Position numbers and translations under genes: made by a program | Shown: piece after piece, positions 1 through 7,750 of the stretch | How positions within the stretch are numbered: position 1 is the first letter of the stretch | How the letters are laid out: the number at the start of each line of letters is the position of its first letter | Notes under the pieces: generated by a model | What the model was told of the DNA's origin: nothing | What the model saw: only the letters and a program-made list of their open reading frames with translations | The model's database searches: none | From: Actinospica durhamensis | GTDB lineage: Bacteria > Actinomycetota > Actinomycetes > Streptomycetales > Catenulisporaceae | Assembly: GCF_018139695.1 (NCBI RefSeq) | Contig: NZ_JAGSOG010000068.1 | Span: 1-34,347 of the forward strand | DNA length: 34,347 nt | Reading direction: 5' to 3'

Positions 1-1019
1 CCCTCGGACACGCCCGTGCGCTCGCCCTCGCCGCCCCCGTCGCCGGGCCCGCCGCCGCCCTCGAGCACGCCGAGGAGCACCCGGGCCGCGTGGGCGCCGT
101 AGCCGAGCACGTCGTGGGTGAGCGCGGTGAGCGCGGGATGCACCAGCGAGCACAGCACGCTGTCGTCCCAGGCCACGATGGACAGGTCGCCCGGCACGTG
201 CACGCCGAGGCGCTGGGCCGCGCCCAGGCCGGAGACCGCCATCAGGTCGTTGTCGTAGATGATCGCGGTGGGCGGATCCCCGCCGGACAGCAGCCGGTGG
301 GTGGCCTCGGCGCCGCCGGCCGCGGTGTAGTCGGCCAGCTCGCACCGGGCCTCGATGCCCGCGGCCGCGGCCACCGCGAGGAACTCCCCGGTGCGCGCCC
401 GGGTGTGCCAGAGGTCTGCCATGCCGGTGACCCGGGCGATCCGGCGGTGGCCGAGTTCGGCGAGGTGGCGCACCGCGAGCCGGGCGCCGGCCGCGTCGTC
501 GGTCCAGACCGCGGCCAGGCCGCCGGCCCCGTCCGGGTCCCCCACCACCACACCGGGCAGGCCGAGCGCGCGCAGGGCGCCGGGGCGCGGATCCTCGATC
601 CGCAGGTCCACCAGGAAGACCCCGTCCACCCGGCGCCGGGCCCACCAGCTGCGGTAGAGCTCGAGTTCGGCGTCGCGGTGCTCGGCCACGGTGAACAGCA
701 GCGGGGTCTGGCGCTCGGCCAGCACGCCCTGGATTCCGGCGATCAGCTGCATGAACCAGGGTTCGACGCCGAGGAACCCGGCCGGGCGGTCCACCACAAG
801 GCCGAGCGCCCCGGCCCGGCCGTCCGAGAGCGCGCGGGCGGCCGAGTTGGGCTGCCAGCCCAGCTCCCCGGCGATGCGCATGATCCGCTCGCGGGTGGCG
901 GTGGACACCCCGGGCTGGTCGTTGAGCGCGAAGGAGACCGCCGCCTTGGTCACGCCCGCCCGCCGGGCGATGTCGGCGATCGTCGGTCGCTTCGCCCGCT
1001 CGCGCCCCTGTGCTCCCAC
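1..1019 (-). CDS. LacI-family transcriptional repressor (3' end outside window)
   Basis: The reverse-strand frame is open from a GTG at 1019 to the window edge. The N-terminus reads PTIADIARRAGVTKAAVSFAL, the LacI helix-turn-helix, followed by a hinge containing NSAARALSDGRAG and a periplasmic-binding-like sensor domain (GLVVDRPAGFLG, then HRRIARVTG and LSIVAWDDS). About 339 codons are visible, near the usual 330-360 of the family, so only the C-terminal tail is missing; the last visible stretch is Gly/Glu-rich. GTG was chosen because homology begins right after it; an AAAGG lies about 12 bases upstream. It diverges from the glycoside hydrolase at 1220, and a LacI-type palindrome sits in the shared intergenic region. 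It is therefore most likely the local repressor responding to the sugar released by that hydrolase (inference). Confidence 0.93.
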   Translation of the reverse strand, partial: MGAQGRERAKRPTIADIARRAGVTKAAVSFALNDQPGVSTATRERIMRIAGELGWQPNSAARALSDGRAGALGLVVDRPAGFLGVEPWFMQLIAGIQGVLAERQTPLLFTVAEHRDAELELYRSWWARRRVDGVFLVDLRIEDPRPGALRALGLPGVVVGDPDGAGGLAAVWTDDAAGARLAVRHLAELGHRRIARVTGMADLWHTRARTGEFLAVAAAAGIEARCELADYTAAGGAEATHRLLSGGDPPTAIIYDNDLMAVSGLGAAQRLGVHVPGDLSIVAWDDSVLCSLVHPALTALTHDVLGYGAHAARVLLGVLEGGGGPGDGGGEGERTGVSE

Positions 1020-1161
1020 TGGCCGCTGCCGCCTTTCACGGGTATTCGACGTCTTCGGGGCAGTGTACGGCGCGGGTATCCCCTCACCGCCAGAGGTTTG
1101 CGTCACGAAGTGCGCCGGAAATCAATCGGCCGTGCGCCGTTGACGGAACGGGTTGGTTGCC

Positions 1162-1175
1162 CTAAACCGGTATAG
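1162..1175. promoter_or_regulatory. Putative LacI-family operator overlapping the -10 of the glycoside hydrolase gene
   Basis: CTAAACCGGTATAG is a 14-base dyad with 12 of 14 positions self-complementary and a central CpG, the usual architecture of LacI-family operators. It overlaps TATAGT (1171-1176), a good -10 for the gene starting at 1220. Repressor bound here would exclude RNA polymerase. No convincing -35 is present at 17-18 bases; TTGACG at 1140 is 25 bases away. Confidence 0.6.
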
Positions 1176-1219
1176 TAATCTTCACCCCCGCTTACCGACC
1201 CTGGGAGGTCGTTGCCCGT

Positions 1220-3181
1220 ATGCACCGTCCCCTGTCCCAGCTTCCCGGGCTCAGGACGCCCGGCGCCTCGGCTCCCGGGCCCTGGCTCGGCGCCAACTTC
1301 TGGTCCCGGGCCGGCGGTCCGCGGATGTGGCGGGAGTTCGATCCCGGACTCGTCCGCCGCGAACTGGCCGTGCTCGCCGAACACGGGCTGCGCTACACCC
1401 GGTCGTTCTTCCTGTGGCCCGAGTTCATGCCCGAGCCCGACCGGGTGGACGAGGAGCTGTGCGCGCGCTTCGCCGCGTTCCTCGACCTGCACACCGAGAC
1501 CGGGCTGAGCACCACCCCCACCCTCGTGGTCGGGCACATGTCCGGGGAGAACCGCGACCCGGCCTGGCGCGACGGGCGCGACCTGTATCAGGACGTGTGG
1601 ATGGTGGCCCGGCAGGCCTGGTTCGCCGGGGAGATGGCCCGCCGCTTCGCCGGGCACCCGGCCGTGGCCGGCTGGGTGCTGACCAACGAGATGCCGCTCT
1701 ACGGCGGGGAGGGCGCGCGCGAGCACATCGCCTCCTGGGCGCAGCTGCTGATCGACGGGCTGCGGGCCGGCGGGGCCACCCAGCCGGTGACCATCGGCGA
1801 CGGCGCCTGGGGCCTCGAGGTGTCAGGGCACGACAACGGCTTCCGGCTGGCCGACGCGGCGCGGCTGTGCGACTTCATCGGACCGCACTGCTACCCGATG
1901 GGCGACGACCAGGTCCGCCAGCACTACGCCGCCGCCTGGGTGTGCGAGCTGGCCGGCTCCTTCGGCCGGCCGGTGCTGCTCGAGGAGTTCGGCGTCACCA
2001 GCGACTTCGTCTCGGAGGAGAACGCGGCGCACTTCCACCGGCAGGTGCTGCACAACTCGCTGCTGGCCGGCTCCAGCGGCTGGGGGGTGTGGAACAACAC
2101 CGACTTCGACGGGCTCGAACATCAGGACCCGTATCGACACCACGCCTTCGAGCTGCACTTCGGGCTGACCGACGCGCAGGGCACGCCGAAGCCGCGGCTG
2201 CTGGAGCTGGCCCGCTTCGCCGAGGTGCTCGAGCGGGTCGGGTTCGCCGGGCTGCGCCGCACCCCGGCCGAGACGGCCCTGGTGGTCACCTCGTATCTGG
2301 ACACGCAGTATCCGTTCACCGACGTCAAGGACGGCCCGTTCGCCTTCGACACGCTGCGCCAGGCCTACGTCGGCACCCGGCTGGCGGACCTGCCGGTGGG
2401 CATCGCGCGGGAGAGCGCCGGGATCGAGCCGGGGGCGAAGCTGTACCTGGTGCCGTCCACCAAGCAGCTGCTCAGCCCCACCTGGTACCGGCTGGCCGAG
2501 CTCGCCGAGGGCGGCGCGACCGTGTACGTGTCCTACACCGGCGGCACCCACCTCAACCAGCGCGGCCCCTGGTACGCGAACATCAACAGCCTGTTCGGGG
2601 TGCGGCACAAGCTGCGCTACGGCCTGATCGAGCCGGTGCCCGAGGACGGCCCGGTGTTCACCTTCACCCAGCCCTTCGGCTCCTTCGCGGCCGGCGCGCA
2701 GGTGCGCTTCCCGGCCGGGACCGGCGGGGGCCGGGGCATGCTGCCGGTGGAGGCCGTGGACGCGGAGGTCGTCGCCGTGGACGGCGAGGGCCGCCCGGCC
2801 CTGCTGCTGCGGCGGGTGGGCACCGGCGCGGTGGTGCTGTGCACGTACCCGATCGAGCAGCTCGCCGCCTCCACGCCGGAGGTGAATCCGGATCCGACGC
2901 GGGAGATCTACGACGCGCTGGCCCGCATCGCCGGAGTGGAGCGCCCGGTCGTGGTGGAGGACCGGTACGTCGCCGCCGACGTCCTGACCCACACCGACGG
3001 CAGCAGCTGGGCCTGGCTGGTGAGCCAGGCGGACCACGAGCTGACGGTCAAGCCGGTGCTGGGCAAGGGATTGCGGCTCGGCGAGGCGGTCACCCCGGAC
3101 ACCGCCGTGGACGCCCAGGGCACTGTCACGCTCGGCCCGTTCGGTGTCGCGGTGGTGAGGCTGGAGCGCGAAGAGGGGTAG
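1220..3181 (+). CDS. Clan GH-A glycoside hydrolase (GH5-like/beta-mannosidase or beta-galactosidase type)
   Basis: This 653-aa protein has a (beta/alpha)8-type N-terminal catalytic domain (about residues 20-320). The acid/base motif is LTNEMP, with Glu157, and the nucleophile motif LLEEFG, with Glu256, at the spacing of clan GH-A enzymes. The C-terminal half (about 340-650) resembles the amidotransferase-like and beta-sandwich domains seen in GH42-like proteins. No signal peptide is evident, so it probably acts on imported oligosaccharides in the cytoplasm. The ATG at 1220 follows GGGAGG (1203-1208) by 11 bases. The gene is monocistronic, with a GC-rich hairpin after the stop, and is probably repressed by the divergent LacI protein. 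The exact substrate (beta-mannoside, beta-galactoside or cello-oligomer) cannot be decided from sequence. Confidence 0.85.
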   Translation: MHRPLSQLPGLRTPGASAPGPWLGANFWSRAGGPRMWREFDPGLVRRELAVLAEHGLRYTRSFFLWPEFMPEPDRVDEELCARFAAFLDLHTETGLSTTPTLVVGHMSGENRDPAWRDGRDLYQDVWMVARQAWFAGEMARRFAGHPAVAGWVLTNEMPLYGGEGAREHIASWAQLLIDGLRAGGATQPVTIGDGAWGLEVSGHDNGFRLADAARLCDFIGPHCYPMGDDQVRQHYAAAWVCELAGSFGRPVLLEEFGVTSDFVSEENAAHFHRQVLHNSLLAGSSGWGVWNNTDFDGLEHQDPYRHHAFELHFGLTDAQGTPKPRLLELARFAEVLERVGFAGLRRTPAETALVVTSYLDTQYPFTDVKDGPFAFDTLRQAYVGTRLADLPVGIARESAGIEPGAKLYLVPSTKQLLSPTWYRLAELAEGGATVYVSYTGGTHLNQRGPWYANINSLFGVRHKLRYGLIEPVPEDGPVFTFTQPFGSFAAGAQVRFPAGTGGGRGMLPVEAVDAEVVAVDGEGRPALLLRRVGTGAVVLCTYPIEQLAASTPEVNPDPTREIYDALARIAGVERPVVVEDRYVAADVLTHTDGSSWAWLVSQADHELTVKPVLGKGLRLGEAVTPDTAVDAQGTVTLGPFGVAVVRLEREEG

Positions 3182-3196
3182 TACTGCGGATTCCGT

Positions 3197-3224
3197 CGCG
3201 GCGCGGGCCGGGGCCTGCGCCGCG
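3197..3224 (+). terminator. GC-rich hairpin after the glycoside hydrolase gene
   Basis: CGCGGCGC (3197-3204) pairs perfectly with GCGCCGCG (3217-3224) across a 12-base loop, 15 bases after the stop. There is no T-tract, as is common for actinobacterial terminators. Confidence 0.45.
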
Positions 3225-3233
3225 ATACCCCCA

Positions 3234-3262
3234 TGACATGGGCAGATCGCCGCGGCTACGCT
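3234..3262 (+). promoter_or_regulatory. Promoter of the MFS gene, leaderless type
   Basis: TGACAT (3234-3239), a 17-base spacer and TACGCT (3257-3262) form a good vegetative promoter. The ATG at 3269 begins six bases after the -10, so transcription should start at or next to the start codon, giving a leaderless mRNA. This decides the start over an upstream in-frame ATG at 3233. Confidence 0.65.
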
Positions 3263-3268
3263 GCGCGG

Positions 3269-4558
3269 ATGGCGACGATCGAAGAGACGGACGAGGACGC
3301 GGCGGACGCCCCCGCGCGGCGGAAACCGGCCAGGCTGCTGCTGCGCAACCGCGACTACACCGGCTGGTGGATCGGCGAGACGGTCTCGCAGTACGGCAGC
3401 GCGCTCTCGACCGTCGCCTACCCGCTGCTGATCCTCGCGGCGACCGGCTCGGCCGCGCAGGCCGGCGTGGTCACCGCGGCCTCGAGCATCGGGCTGCTGG
3501 CCACGATGCTGATCGGCGGGGCCCTCGCGGACCGGTTCTCCCGGCGCACCCTCCTGATCGCCGGACCGCTGATCCAGGCGGTGGTGGTGGGTACGGTCGT
3601 GCTGGCGGTGGCCACCGGGCACGTGTCCGTGCTCTACGTCGCGGCGGTCGGGTTCGTCCAGGGCATGGTCGGCGGGGCGTCCGGCGCGGCCGCGTTCGCG
3701 ACGCTGCGCCGGGTGGTGCCGCAGGAGCAGCTGCCGACCGCGTTCGCGCAGATGCAGGGCCGCACGATGGCGGTGCGGCTGGCCGGGCCGACCTCCGGCG
3801 GCTTCCTGTTCGGGATCGCGCGCTGGGTGCCGTTCCTCGGCGACGCGCTCTCCTTCCTGCTCAGCGCGGGCGGCGCCGCGCTCATCCGGCGCCCGCTCGG
3901 CCCGGACCCGGAGGAGCTCACGCCGCACGAGTTGGTGTTCGGCGCCATCGCCGAGGGGTTCCGCTACATCCGCGGCAACGCCTATCTGCGCTTCCTCACC
4001 GCCTGGGCCGCCCTCGCGAACGCGACCATGTCGGGCCTGAACCTGCTCGTGATCGTGCTGATCCACGACCGGCACGGCAGCGCCGTCCTCATCGGCGCGG
4101 TCACCTCCCTCGGCGCGGCCGGCGGCCTGATCGGCGCCTTCCTCTCCCGCCGGATCGCGCAGCGGGTCAAGGGCCGGCTGCTGGTGATCGCGGTGTCCTG
4201 GATGGCCGCCGGCGTGATCGCCGGCCTCGCCTTCATCCCGAACCCCTGGCTCATCGGCCTGCTGCTGGCGCTGCTGATGGTGCTGATCGCGCCGCTGAAC
4301 GTGGTCTTCTCCACCTACGAGGCGCGCTCGATCCCGGACGCGCTGATGGGCCGGGTGAGCTCCGCGATCGACTTCGGCGCCGCCTCGATCCGCTGGGCCG
4401 GCCCGCTCGGCGCCGGCTGGCTGGCCGCGTCCTGCGGCGCGACCTGGGCCACGCTCGTGTTCGGCGGCGTGCAGGGCGGCATCGCCATCAGCACCCTGAT
4501 CGCGCGCGGGCTGTACGTGCTCAACGAGCCGATCGACGAGGTCGTGGCCGAGGCCTGA
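3269..4558 (+). CDS. MFS transporter (drug-exporter-like)
   Basis: This 429-aa polytopic membrane protein has about 12 hydrophobic helices. The inter-helix 2/3 loop GGALADRFSRRTLL is the major facilitator signature. The N-terminal cytoplasmic segment is acidic and basic, followed by NRDYTGWWIGETVSQYGSAL, typical of the MFS_3/enterobactin-exporter-like subgroup common in actinomycetes. The substrate is unknown; efflux of a small toxic compound or metabolite is likely. It is transcribed alone from a leaderless promoter and followed by a separate short gene. The start at 3269 is preferred because the promoter leaves no room for the upstream ATG to be transcribed. Confidence 0.88.
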   Translation: MATIEETDEDAADAPARRKPARLLLRNRDYTGWWIGETVSQYGSALSTVAYPLLILAATGSAAQAGVVTAASSIGLLATMLIGGALADRFSRRTLLIAGPLIQAVVVGTVVLAVATGHVSVLYVAAVGFVQGMVGGASGAAAFATLRRVVPQEQLPTAFAQMQGRTMAVRLAGPTSGGFLFGIARWVPFLGDALSFLLSAGGAALIRRPLGPDPEELTPHELVFGAIAEGFRYIRGNAYLRFLTAWAALANATMSGLNLLVIVLIHDRHGSAVLIGAVTSLGAAGGLIGAFLSRRIAQRVKGRLLVIAVSWMAAGVIAGLAFIPNPWLIGLLLALLMVLIAPLNVVFSTYEARSIPDALMGRVSSAIDFGAASIRWAGPLGAGWLAASCGATWATLVFGGVQGGIAISTLIARGLYVLNEPIDEVVAEA

Positions 4559-4603
4559 TCCGGCCGGGTGGAAAACCGCGGGGCGGCCGAGGCCGGCGCG
4601 CAT

Positions 4604-4609
4604 TAGCAT
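4604..4609 (+). promoter_or_regulatory. -10 element (TAGCAT) of the bL12-like gene
   Basis: TAGCAT ends seven bases before the ATG at 4617 and no Shine-Dalgarno precedes that ATG, so a leaderless transcript is likely. No clear -35 is visible. Confidence 0.45.
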
Positions 4610-4616
4610 TCGGCAC

Positions 4617-4931
4617 ATGGACCTCGAGACCGCACAGCGCATCGAAAGGCTCGAATACGTCGTCGGCATGCTCTGCCGCCAGCTGGGGCTCAACCCCGAC
4701 GTCCTGCTGAGCGGGCAGGCCACGCTCTCCCGGATCTCCGACGCGGTGCCGCCCGGGTACACCGCACCGGCGGCCAAGCCGACGGGTGGGCCCGCGGGCG
4801 CACCGAACCTGCCCCCGGAGTTCTACGAGTACCTGCGCCAGGGCAGGAAGATCCAGGCGATCAAGGTGTACCGCGAGGCGACCGGCGTGGGCCTGAAGGC
4901 GGCCAAGGACTTCGTCGACGGCTGCTCCTGA
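4617..4931 (+). CDS. Small protein with a ribosomal bL12 C-terminal-like domain
   Basis: This is a 104-aa protein. Residues 1-30 (ETAQRIERLEYVVGMLCRQL) look like a short coiled-coil helix, then comes a Pro/Gly/Ala linker. Residues about 65-104 carry GRKIQAIKVYREATGVGLK followed by AAKDFVD, the K-x-x-AIK...GLKEAK pattern of the L7/L12 C-terminal domain. In true bL12 that domain recruits translation factors. Here the stalk-dimerising N-domain is absent, so this is a stand-alone relative and not the ribosomal stalk protein. Similar small proteins occur widely in actinomycetes with no assigned function. It is probably cytoplasmic and transcribed on its own. Confidence 0.75.
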   Translation: MDLETAQRIERLEYVVGMLCRQLGLNPDVLLSGQATLSRISDAVPPGYTAPAAKPTGGPAGAPNLPPEFYEYLRQGRKIQAIKVYREATGVGLKAAKDFVDGCS

Positions 4932-4953
4932 CCCCGCGGCCGCGCCACGCATA

Positions 4954-5499
4954 TCAGCTCACTGCGTCGATCCGGATCCACGTGTCCGGCGGCAGATCGG
5001 GGCGGGCGGGCGAGGCGCGGTGCTCCTCGGTCCAGGCGTCGCCCGCGAGCTCGGTGGCGACGCGGCGCCAGAAGCGGACCGCGGGCGGGTTGGCGTCCTG
5101 GAAGGCGACCTCCCAGGCGCCCGGGTGCAGCCGCATCACCTGGCAGGCCGCGTGCAGTCCGAGGCCGGATCTGCGGGCGCCGGCCACGACGAAGAAGGAG
5201 TTGAGCACCCGGGTCGGCGCGCCGAGGCCGCGCACGACGGCGAATCCCGCCGGGTTCTCGCCGCGGGTGAACAGGTAGGGCGCCCAGTCCGGGTCGGCGA
5301 ACGCGGCCTCGAGGCGTTCGGTGCGGAAGGTGCCGTCGGGAAACGGCAGGGTGCCGGTGAGCGCGGACAACTCGTGGCGGAACAACTGCCAAAGCCGGTC
5401 GTAGCCCGGGCGGTCCGCTGCGTCGGCACGGCGAACGGTCGGAGCGGGGTTCGGCTCGGCTGGGTTCGGCTGGGCGGGATGCGGCTGGGATTCGGTCAT
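4954..5499 (-). CDS. GNAT-family N-acetyltransferase
   Basis: This 181-aa protein opens with a Pro/Asn/Glu tail (PNPAEPNPA, a short duplicated unit), then VRRADAADRPGYDRLWQLF, the usual beta1-alpha1 of GNATs. The acetyl-CoA loop is ARRSGLGLHAACQVM (R/Q-x-x-G-x-G/A type). WEVAFQDANPPAVRFWRR is the beta5-alpha4 segment with the conserved N-P-x-A-x-x-F/Y. The acceptor is unknown. The ATG at 5499 has GGGAGG nine bases upstream, but that SD lies in the 3' arm of a terminator-like hairpin (see the separate entry), so expression is probably conditional. It diverges from the reductase gene at 5600. Confidence 0.85.
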   Translation of the reverse strand: MTESQPHPAQPNPAEPNPAPTVRRADAADRPGYDRLWQLFRHELSALTGTLPFPDGTFRTERLEAAFADPDWAPYLFTRGENPAGFAVVRGLGAPTRVLNSFFVVAGARRSGLGLHAACQVMRLHPGAWEVAFQDANPPAVRFWRRVATELAGDAWTEEHRASPARPDLPPDTWIRIDAVS

Positions 5500-5500
5500 G

Positions 5501-5541
5501 AAAAAAGCCTCCCGCCCGGAGTGTCACCGGAGCCGGAAGGC
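5501..5541 (-). promoter_or_regulatory. Terminator/SD-sequestering leader hairpin of the GNAT gene
   Basis: On the minus strand 5541-5534 (GCCTTCCG) pairs with 5514-5507 (CGGGAGGC), one G-U included, and an inner CCGG/CCGG stem (5530-5527 with 5519-5516) closes a seven-base loop. A run of six T follows (5506-5501), then one C and the ATG. This is an intrinsic terminator placed between promoter and start codon. The only good Shine-Dalgarno is in its 3' arm. Both features are as expected of a transcription-translation attenuator. Confidence 0.6.
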
Positions 5542-5551
5542 TGACCTTTAT

Positions 5552-5560
5552 ATTCTAGCA
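5552..5560 (-). promoter_or_regulatory. Extended -10 promoter of the GNAT gene
   Basis: Minus-strand TGC-TAGAAT is an extended -10 (TGn plus TAGAAT) in the only A/T-rich patch of the divergent region. The predicted start is near 5545, which would make the leader begin directly with the hairpin at 5541-5507. No -35 is recognisable. Confidence 0.45.
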
Positions 5561-5599
5561 GCTCGGACCACCGCACTCGGAGCACGGCGGAGGCAGGCC

Positions 5600-6175
5600 A
5601 TGGCGAAGCTGATCTACACCGCAATCGCCTCGCTCGACGGGTACGTCGAGGACGCGGACGGCGGATTCGTCTGGGCGGCCCCGGACGACGAGGTGCTGGC
5701 CTACGTCAACGACCTCGAACGCCCGGTCGGCACCTACCTCTACGGCCGGCGGATGTACCAGACCATGGCGATCTGGGAGTCGGTGACGGACGACGAGCAG
5801 GCCGCGGTGACGAGCGACTTCGCCCGGATCTGGCGGGCGGCCGAGAAGATCGTCTACTCGCGTTCGCTGGCCGAGCCCGCCACCTCCCGCACCCGCATCG
5901 TCGGTGAGTTCGACCCCTTCGAAGTGCGCCGGCTCAAGGAGTCGGCCACGGCCGACCTGAGCATCGGCGGCGCGCAGCTGGCCGGCCAGGCCCTCGCCGC
6001 CGGCCTGGTCGACGAGCTGCGGCTGTTCCTCGGCCCGGTCATCGTGGGCGGCGGCAAGCCCGCGCTGCCCGGCGGGGTGCACACCCGGCTGGAACTGCTC
6101 GGCGAGCGCCCGTTCCGGGGCGGGGTGACCTACCTGCGCTACCGGGTCAACTACACCCCGGAGGCCGACCGCTGA
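5600..6175 (+). CDS. Dihydrofolate reductase-fold protein (RibD C-terminal family)
   Basis: This 191-aa protein starts KLIYTAIASLDGYVED, the first strand and loop of the DHFR/RibD_C fold. LYGRRMYQTMAIWE and then DLSIGGAQLAGQALAAGLVDE carry the conserved G-R-x-x-Y and the (I/V)GG-x-x-L cofactor loop. LRLFLGPVIVGGGKP is the family's distal strand pair. It is expected to use NAD(P)H; the substrate is not known, as these stand-alone proteins are usually neither folate nor riboflavin enzymes. The ATG at 5600 follows GGAGG (5588-5592) by seven bases. Its 3' end overlaps the convergent lipoprotein gene by 29 bases. Confidence 0.85.
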   Translation: MAKLIYTAIASLDGYVEDADGGFVWAAPDDEVLAYVNDLERPVGTYLYGRRMYQTMAIWESVTDDEQAAVTSDFARIWRAAEKIVYSRSLAEPATSRTRIVGEFDPFEVRRLKESATADLSIGGAQLAGQALAAGLVDELRLFLGPVIVGGGKPALPGGVHTRLELLGERPFRGGVTYLRYRVNYTPEADR

Positions 6176-6521
6176 GCGGGTGGAAGTCCACTGTCGGCAG
6201 GTCCTGGCCGGCGAACCTGGCGTGCTCGGCGGTCACGAGCGTCATGGTGCCGTAGGCCTCCGGGTAGCCGTGTGCGGCGCTCGGCGTCGGCAGCGGATGG
6301 TCGGCCTCCCACCAGCGGCCGTCGAAGTAGGCGTAGCGGATCTCGCAGTGCACGTAGAGGTAGTACTCGTACGCGACGCCGGTGGCCACGACGGTGGGCG
6401 TGGCCGGCGCGGGTTGGGCGCCGTAGGCCTGATGGGCCGAGGAACAGCCGCCGACGCACAGGAGCACGAGGACACCGGCGGCGGTCGTGGCGGCCGCGGC
6501 CCGTAGCGGATTCATTCTCAT
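6147..6521 (-). CDS. Small putative lipoprotein, unknown function
   Basis: This 124-aa protein starts MRMNPLRAAAATTAAGVL, then VLLCVGGCSS. The lipobox VGGC predicts lipidation of the Cys near residue 27 and anchoring on the outer face of the membrane. After an Ala/Pro/Thr linker the mature domain is aromatic and Tyr-rich (VAYEYYLYVHCEIRYAYFDG, then RWWEADHP). I recognise no family. It follows the M56 peptidase on the same strand with a 71-base gap and may be co-transcribed with it, which would make it a possible extracytoplasmic partner of that sensor (inference). A second ATG two codons inside is an alternative start; neither has a strong SD. Confidence 0.7.
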   Translation of the reverse strand: MRMNPLRAAAATTAAGVLVLLCVGGCSSAHQAYGAQPAPATPTVVATGVAYEYYLYVHCEIRYAYFDGRWWEADHPLPTPSAAHGYPEAYGTMTLVTAEHARFAGQDLPTVDFHPLSGRPPGCS

Positions 6522-6592
6522 AAGGGTTCGACGACGCGCCGGGCCGGTGCGTTCCGCGTCGCGCCGAAGCGCCGAAGCGCCGCCGCGCCGGG

Positions 6593-7603
6593 CTATCGCG
6601 GCCGAAAGGTCACAGGCTCCTGCTTCTCCGCGCCGAGGCCGGGTTCGGAGCCGGAGTCGGAGTCGGGCGGACAGCGGCGCAGGAGCACGGCCAGGGACCC
6701 GGTGGCCAGTGTCAGCGGCAGCACCACGGCCGCGGTCAGCGCGAGCGTGCCGAGGGCGGCGCGGCGGCCGTCCTGACTCAGGTCGGGATCGGCGAGCCGG
6801 GCGATGCGGTCGAGCGCGCCCGGCGCCGCGACCACGCCGAGGGCGCCGCCGGGGACGTGGCCGTCGCCGAGAACGGACAGCGCGGCGGCGACGGTGCGGC
6901 GGCCGTGGCCGCGGGCCGCAGCGTCGTCGGCGAGCAGTTCGACCAGTCGGCGCACCTCCCGGTCGGTGTAGTCGATCAGGCGCACGCCGGGCAAGGAGCG
7001 GCGCAACGCCCAGGAGAGCATGATCAGCAGGTGGTGCCGGCCGCGCTGATGGGCGCGTTCGTGCGCCACCACGGCGTCGAACTGATCGGGCGTGAGCAGC
7101 GCGATCGCCCGGGTGGTCAGCACGATGGGCCCGCGCCGTCCCGGCAGGCAGTAGCAGGCGGGGCGGTCGTGGTCGATCACGGTGACGCCGGTGGCCCGGT
7201 CCACCCGGCCGCACAACCGCAACATCGCGGTGTGCGCGCGGCCGCGCAGCCGCATGGTGAGGCAGGCGGCGCACAGGCAGTAGGCGATGCGCAGCACCAG
7301 CAGCCCGGCCACCGCGAGCCCGAACGCGCCGAGCATCGGGGCCAGCGGGGTCTCGTCGTTGAACGGGAGCTGATCCGCGCAGCGGTCCACCGTCGGATCC
7401 AGCCGGGCGAGTTCGGCGATCAGGGTCAGCCCGAGCGCCAGCCCGGCGGTGAACACGGCCAGCGGCAGCGAGCAGGCCAGCACCAGCAGCAGAGCCACGG
7501 CCCGGCGCGGCGCGGCGTCGGCGGACGGCAGCCGGGCCAGCAGGCGCGGGGCGCCGAGCACGATCCCGGCCGCGTACAGGCCGAGGACCAGGGCGGTGAT
7601 CAT
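6593..7603 (-). CDS. M56 (BlaR1-like) membrane metallopeptidase
   Basis: This 336-aa protein has an N-terminal helix (MITALVLGLYAAGIVLGAP), further hydrophobic helices, a zinc motif HERAH at residues 181-185 within VVAHERAHQRGRHH, and a last helix near residues 290-320. The family cleaves or inactivates BlaI/MecI-type repressors after a signal. The extracellular beta-lactam-binding domain of true BlaR1 is missing, as in most actinobacterial members, so the trigger is not evident. It diverges from the BlaI gene at 7871 with a palindrome between them and lies beside copper genes. The start at 7603 matches the usual first helix of the family; an in-frame ATG at 7663 would add 20 polar residues and cannot be excluded. 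Confidence 0.85.
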   Translation of the reverse strand: MITALVLGLYAAGIVLGAPRLLARLPSADAAPRRAVALLLVLACSLPLAVFTAGLALGLTLIAELARLDPTVDRCADQLPFNDETPLAPMLGAFGLAVAGLLVLRIAYCLCAACLTMRLRGRAHTAMLRLCGRVDRATGVTVIDHDRPACYCLPGRRGPIVLTTRAIALLTPDQFDAVVAHERAHQRGRHHLLIMLSWALRRSLPGVRLIDYTDREVRRLVELLADDAAARGHGRRTVAAALSVLGDGHVPGGALGVVAAPGALDRIARLADPDLSQDGRRAALGTLALTAAVVLPLTLATGSLAVLLRRCPPDSDSGSEPGLGAEKQEPVTFRPR

Positions 7604-7618
7604 CGGCGCGGGTACGGA

Positions 7619-7652
7619 CTCGGATACGTAGGCGGATGAGGGCTCGGATACG
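7619..7652. repeat. Direct repeat, CTCGGATACG twice
   Basis: CTCGGATACG occurs at 7619-7628 and 7643-7652, 24 bases apart, just upstream of the preferred M56 start. If the ATG at 7663 is used instead, the repeat is coding. It may be a regulatory duplication in the leader or merely a short coding repeat. Confidence 0.4.
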
Positions 7653-7750
7653 GATGTGGGCATGGGCGCAACGGCATCAGCGGCTCCCCGACCTCGATGC
7701 GGCGGGCGCGCGTGGGCGGCGCGCTCCGTTCGGAGAGTAAGCCCTCTGAC

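Noticed and set aside
1140-1176. TTGACG (1140) and TATAGT (1171) as a -35/-10 pair
   Set aside because: Spacing of 25 bases is too long; only the -10 is retained.
1153-4777. Very long open frames on both strands over the hydrolase and MFS genes (about 1000-1190 codons)
   Set aside because: They run through two genuine genes and their intergenic space, are Arg/Ala/Gly-rich and lack any domain; typical third-position GC shadows.
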